Source: Archangium sp. (lineage in GTDB: Bacteria; Myxococcota; Myxococcia; Myxococcales; Myxococcaceae). From it: a stretch of DNA of 7,633 bases. Each line of letters opens with the position of its first letter. Positions within the stretch are counted from its first letter, which is position 1. The stretch covers positions 1-7,633 of the forward strand of contig JAEUJR010001066.1 of assembly GCA_016793585.1 (NCBI GenBank). The letters run 5' to 3'. A model generated the notes under the pieces. It had not been told where the DNA came from, ran no database searches, and saw nothing but the letters and a program-made list of their open reading frames with translations. The translations under genes were made by a program, and so were the position numbers. Positions 6,221-7,633 of the stretch are shown piece after piece.

Positions 6221-6225
6221 GTCAG

Positions 6226-6241
6226 TGGCAACTGCGACGCT
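6226..6241 (+). promoter_or_regulatory. candidate sigma-54 (-24/-12) promoter for the TIGR02996-type gene
   Basis: TGGCAACTGCGACGCT has the invariant GG (6227-6228) and GC (6239-6240) at the 12-base offset required of sigma-54 promoters, with a full TGGCA at the -24 side; the -12 side has AC instead of TT before GC. Predicted transcription start is near 6252, 17 bases before the GTG. It lies in the 84-base divergent region shared with the MerC-like gene. No enhancer site is obvious nearby. Confidence 0.3.
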
Positions 6242-6268
6242 GTCGGCAATGCGTGGCACAGTCGCTTC

Positions 6269-7207
6269 GTGGAGGAGCGCGCGCTCATCGAGGCGATTCG
6301 TGAGGCCCCCGGCGATGATCAGCGCTGGGCTGTCTACGCTGATCAGCTCGAGTCGCGTGGAGACGTGCGTGGCCAGCTCATCGCGCTCGCCCTCGCCGGC
6401 AAGCGCCGGGCGGAGCGGTTGCTGCGTGACAAACGCCGCGCGCAGCTGGGCTCCGATGTGGTGTGGCAGGCGCTCGACGCCGGTGTGCTCGACGTCACCT
6501 GGCGTGCAGGCCACTTCGAGCGCGTGCGCTTCCTCCGCGAGGCCACTGGCCACCAGGTGCTTCGAGCGCTCCTCGACTCGCCGCTCGCCATGGCGTTGGC
6601 GGGCCTCGACCTTCGACTCGCAGACGACGAGGCCGAGGTGAGCGCGGTGTGCGACGTGCTCTCGCTCTCGCTCCCGCCGCTGCGGTCACTCGAGATCTCG
6701 GTGGAGGGCATGGGCACCTTCGCGCCGGGCGTGATGCTCTCGAAGCTCACGCGGCTCGAGCACGCACGGCTGTTCGGCGTGAGTGTCTTCGACGACCTTC
6801 GGCACGGTCGCCTCGAGTCGTTGCGGGTGTGGTTCAACGATTGGGAGGGCGCTCCGCCGTGTCTGCTCGGCGCCCTCGATGCGCCCCGCCTCGTCGAGCT
6901 CACGCTGCGCACCCGCTTCGATTCCACGCCGCCGCTCACGCGCTGGGTTCGCGAGCGTTGCCATACACCGTCGCTGCGCCGGCTCTTCATCGAAGCGCCC
7001 ATCACCTCGCAGCTCGTCGAGGCCATCGCCGACGCGCCGTTTGCAAACCACCTGGAGCGCCTCGAGCTGCTCGTCATCGACGACGCTTCGGCGCACACCC
7101 TGCTCGAGCGGCGCTCCAGCCTTCCCCGGCTCGTGGCGGTGAAGGCACGCTTCTTCCGCACCTCTGCCGCCGTCGAGGCCTCCGTTCGGGCAGCCTTCAC
7201 CCGCTGA
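6269..7207 (+). CDS. TIGR02996-domain protein with leucine-rich C-terminal part
   Basis: 312 residues from GTG 6269. Residues 1-41 (EERALIEAIREAPGDD, then W20-A-V-Y-A-D25-Q-L-E-S-R-G31-D and L37-I-A-L) match the short TIGR02996 module, known chiefly from Myxococcota and Planctomycetes, where it stands at the N terminus of paralogous proteins carrying degenerate repeats. From about residue 100 on, Leu-rich units recur: LPPLRSLEISVEG, LTRLEHARLFGV, GRLESLRVWF, APRLVELTLRTR, TPSLRRLFIEA, HLERLELLVIDD, LPRLVAVKARF. They suggest an irregular leucine-rich repeat array acting as a protein-binding scaffold. There is no signal peptide or membrane helix, so it is probably cytoplasmic. No biochemical function is established for this architecture. 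It is divergent from the MerC-like gene with 84 bases between starts; a functional link to metals is not implied. Upstream in-frame starts were not favoured, because coding to 6269 already begins exactly at the TIGR02996 module. Confidence 0.85.
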   Translation: MEERALIEAIREAPGDDQRWAVYADQLESRGDVRGQLIALALAGKRRAERLLRDKRRAQLGSDVVWQALDAGVLDVTWRAGHFERVRFLREATGHQVLRALLDSPLAMALAGLDLRLADDEAEVSAVCDVLSLSLPPLRSLEISVEGMGTFAPGVMLSKLTRLEHARLFGVSVFDDLRHGRLESLRVWFNDWEGAPPCLLGALDAPRLVELTLRTRFDSTPPLTRWVRERCHTPSLRRLFIEAPITSQLVEAIADAPFANHLERLELLVIDDASAHTLLERRSSLPRLVAVKARFFRTSAAVEASVRAAFTR

Positions 7208-7265
7208 AAACGCGGAAAGAAATCGGAGTCGGGAAGGTTGTTCGAGCTTCAGGGAATCTCGGTGG

Positions 7266-7307
7266 TGTGGAGCCCACTCCGCAGATCGCGTGTGGGATCC
7301 GCTCCCC
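7266..7307 (+). repeat. pair of imperfect direct repeats, 25 bp apart
   Basis: Two 17-base units start with TGTGG at 7266 and 7291 and agree at 12 of 17 positions. Each is itself roughly palindromic: GTGGAG-N4-CTCCGC in the first, GTGGGA followed by TCCCCAC in the second. They lie about 110-135 bp ahead of the start predicted from the sigma-54 element at 7375. That is the usual location of paired enhancer-binding protein sites. The repeats are seen directly; the binding role is inferred. Confidence 0.4.
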
Positions 7308-7317
7308 ACCCCTCGGT

Positions 7318-7327
7318 CGCTCGAGCG
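7318..7327 (+). repeat. 10-bp perfect palindrome CGCTCGAGCG
   Basis: A perfect self-complementary decamer in the 231-base region between the TIGR02996-type gene and the Cys-rich gene. Slightly wider, CCGCTC (7299-7304) pairs with GAGCGG (7323-7328). It could be part of a terminator for the upstream gene, although no T tract follows, or a protein site. In DNA this GC-rich it may be chance. Confidence 0.25.
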
Positions 7328-7351
7328 GGGCCATCGTCGTAAGCTGTTGAA

Positions 7352-7395
7352 TCAAAAGCCAGTTCTGCCCCCTGTGGCATTGGATCGGCTTTTGA
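7352..7395 (+). repeat. 9-bp perfect inverted repeat spanning the promoter of the Cys-rich gene
   Basis: TCAAAAGCC (7352-7360) and GGCTTTTGA (7387-7395) are exact reverse complements around 26 bases. The arms are AT-rich compared with the surroundings, which makes them stand out. The right arm overlaps the -12 half of the candidate sigma-54 element, so the dyad could be an operator that competes with polymerase or helps melting. It lies upstream of the predicted transcript, so an RNA hairpin is less likely. Confidence 0.5.
7375..7390 (+). promoter_or_regulatory. candidate sigma-54 (-24/-12) promoter for the secreted Cys-rich gene
   Basis: TGGCATTGGATCGGCT carries TGGCA with GG at 7376-7377 and GC at 7388-7389, the invariant 12-base offset, followed by a T-rich stretch (TTTTG). 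The -12 side reads CGGCT rather than TTGCA. Transcription would start near 7401, leaving a leader of about 38 bases that contains GGAG (7426-7429), 9 bases before the ATG at 7439. The paired repeats upstream strengthen the case. Confidence 0.4.
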
Positions 7396-7438
7396 AGATG
7401 CGTCCTCCCGGACTCAACCCCAACCGGAGACGCACCCC

Positions 7439-7633
7439 ATGAAGAACCGATTCCTCCTCCTCGCCGCTGCAACGACGATGTTGTCGGTGCCGGCGTTCGC
7501 GCAGCTGGCCAACTCGACCAACCCTGAGTGCCTCGACCCCTCGTGCGGTACCCCGAAGGAAGAGGGCGGCGGCTGCGGCTGTGGCTGCGGCTGCTCGGTG
7601 TGGGTGGCGTACACGGACGACGGCAAGACGCTG
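7439..7633 (+). CDS. secreted Cys-rich protein with alternating Gly-Cys run (3' truncated by window end)
   Basis: The first 65 codons of an open frame that runs off the window. The ATG has GGAG 9 bases upstream. Residues 1-21 form a standard signal peptide: K2-N-R4, the hydrophobic core FLLLAAATTMLSV, and cleavage after P18-A-F-A21 before Q22. The mature start has C31 and C36 (NPECLDPSCG), an acidic linker, then G45-C46-G-C48-G-C50-G-C52, four cysteines each separated by one glycine, followed by SVWVAYTDDGKTL. The Gly-Cys alternation could bind soft metal or form dense disulfides. Short Gly-Cys linkers also occur in myxobacterial surface proteins, so no function is assigned. The DNA of the run is a GGC/TGC-rich repetitive stretch (about 7566-7594). 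The rest of the protein lies outside the window. Confidence 0.8.
   Translation, partial: MKNRFLLLAAATTMLSVPAFAQLANSTNPECLDPSCGTPKEEGGGCGCGCGCSVWVAYTDDGKTL

Noticed and set aside
6185..6553. Upstream in-frame extension of the MerC-like protein
   Set aside because: It lies over the divergent TIGR02996-type gene and lacks membrane character; the four-helix family starts near the Met at 6184.
6343..7200. 285-codon minus-strand frame opposite the TIGR02996-type gene
   Set aside because: Ser/Arg-rich shadow of the leucine-rich gene with no domain.
7560..7600. GGC/TGC-rich stretch as a microsatellite or CRISPR-like repeat
   Set aside because: It is explained by the Gly-Cys run of the secreted protein in frame, and it has no repeat-spacer structure.

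Overview
The window is high-GC, gene-dense bacterial DNA. It most likely comes from a myxobacterium or relative (Myxococcota). Several features together suggest this: a PilZ protein directly ahead of a small lipoprotein, an N-terminal TIGR02996-type module followed by leucine-rich sequence, a secreted protein with an alternating Gly-Cys run, GTG starts, and candidate sigma-54 promoters. This is an inference from gene content; no marker gene or RNA gene is present.

Left part (5-1431, plus strand): a PilZ-domain protein overlaps a small Cys-containing lipoprotein by 4 bases (ATGA). After a 63-base gap comes an EcsC-like protein whose GTG start appears to be leaderless, with a -35/-10 pair ending 6 bases before it. 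This gene converges with the next block, leaving one base between stop codons.

Central part (4647-1433, minus strand): a two-gene operon with a GTGA stop/start overlap. The first gene encodes a single-pass membrane protein with an extracytoplasmic discoidin (F5/8 type C) domain. The second encodes a large polytopic GT-C-fold glycosyltransferase-like protein. The discoidin gene's Shine-Dalgarno lies inside a perfect 7-bp hairpin, and a GC-rich terminator-like stem separates this operon from the genes upstream.

Metal block (6184-4759, minus strand): a MerC-family four-helix membrane protein with a CxxHC motif, then a Tat-exported Csp1-like copper storage protein with 14 cysteines, then a secreted protein of unknown function. 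The reasonable reading is soft-metal (probably Cu(I)) handling at the cell envelope. The joint role of MerC, Csp and the secreted protein is inferred and is the most interesting biology here.

Right part (6269-7633, plus strand): a TIGR02996/leucine-rich protein is transcribed divergently from merC. A 231-base intergenic region follows, then the start of a secreted Cys-rich protein cut by the window end. Both genes have a TGGCA-N8-GC element at the spacing expected of sigma-54 promoters. The second also has a pair of related direct repeats 25 bp apart, about 110-135 bp upstream of its predicted start site, where enhancer-binding protein sites are usually found. No CRISPR array, tRNA, rRNA, insertion sequence or phage gene was seen.
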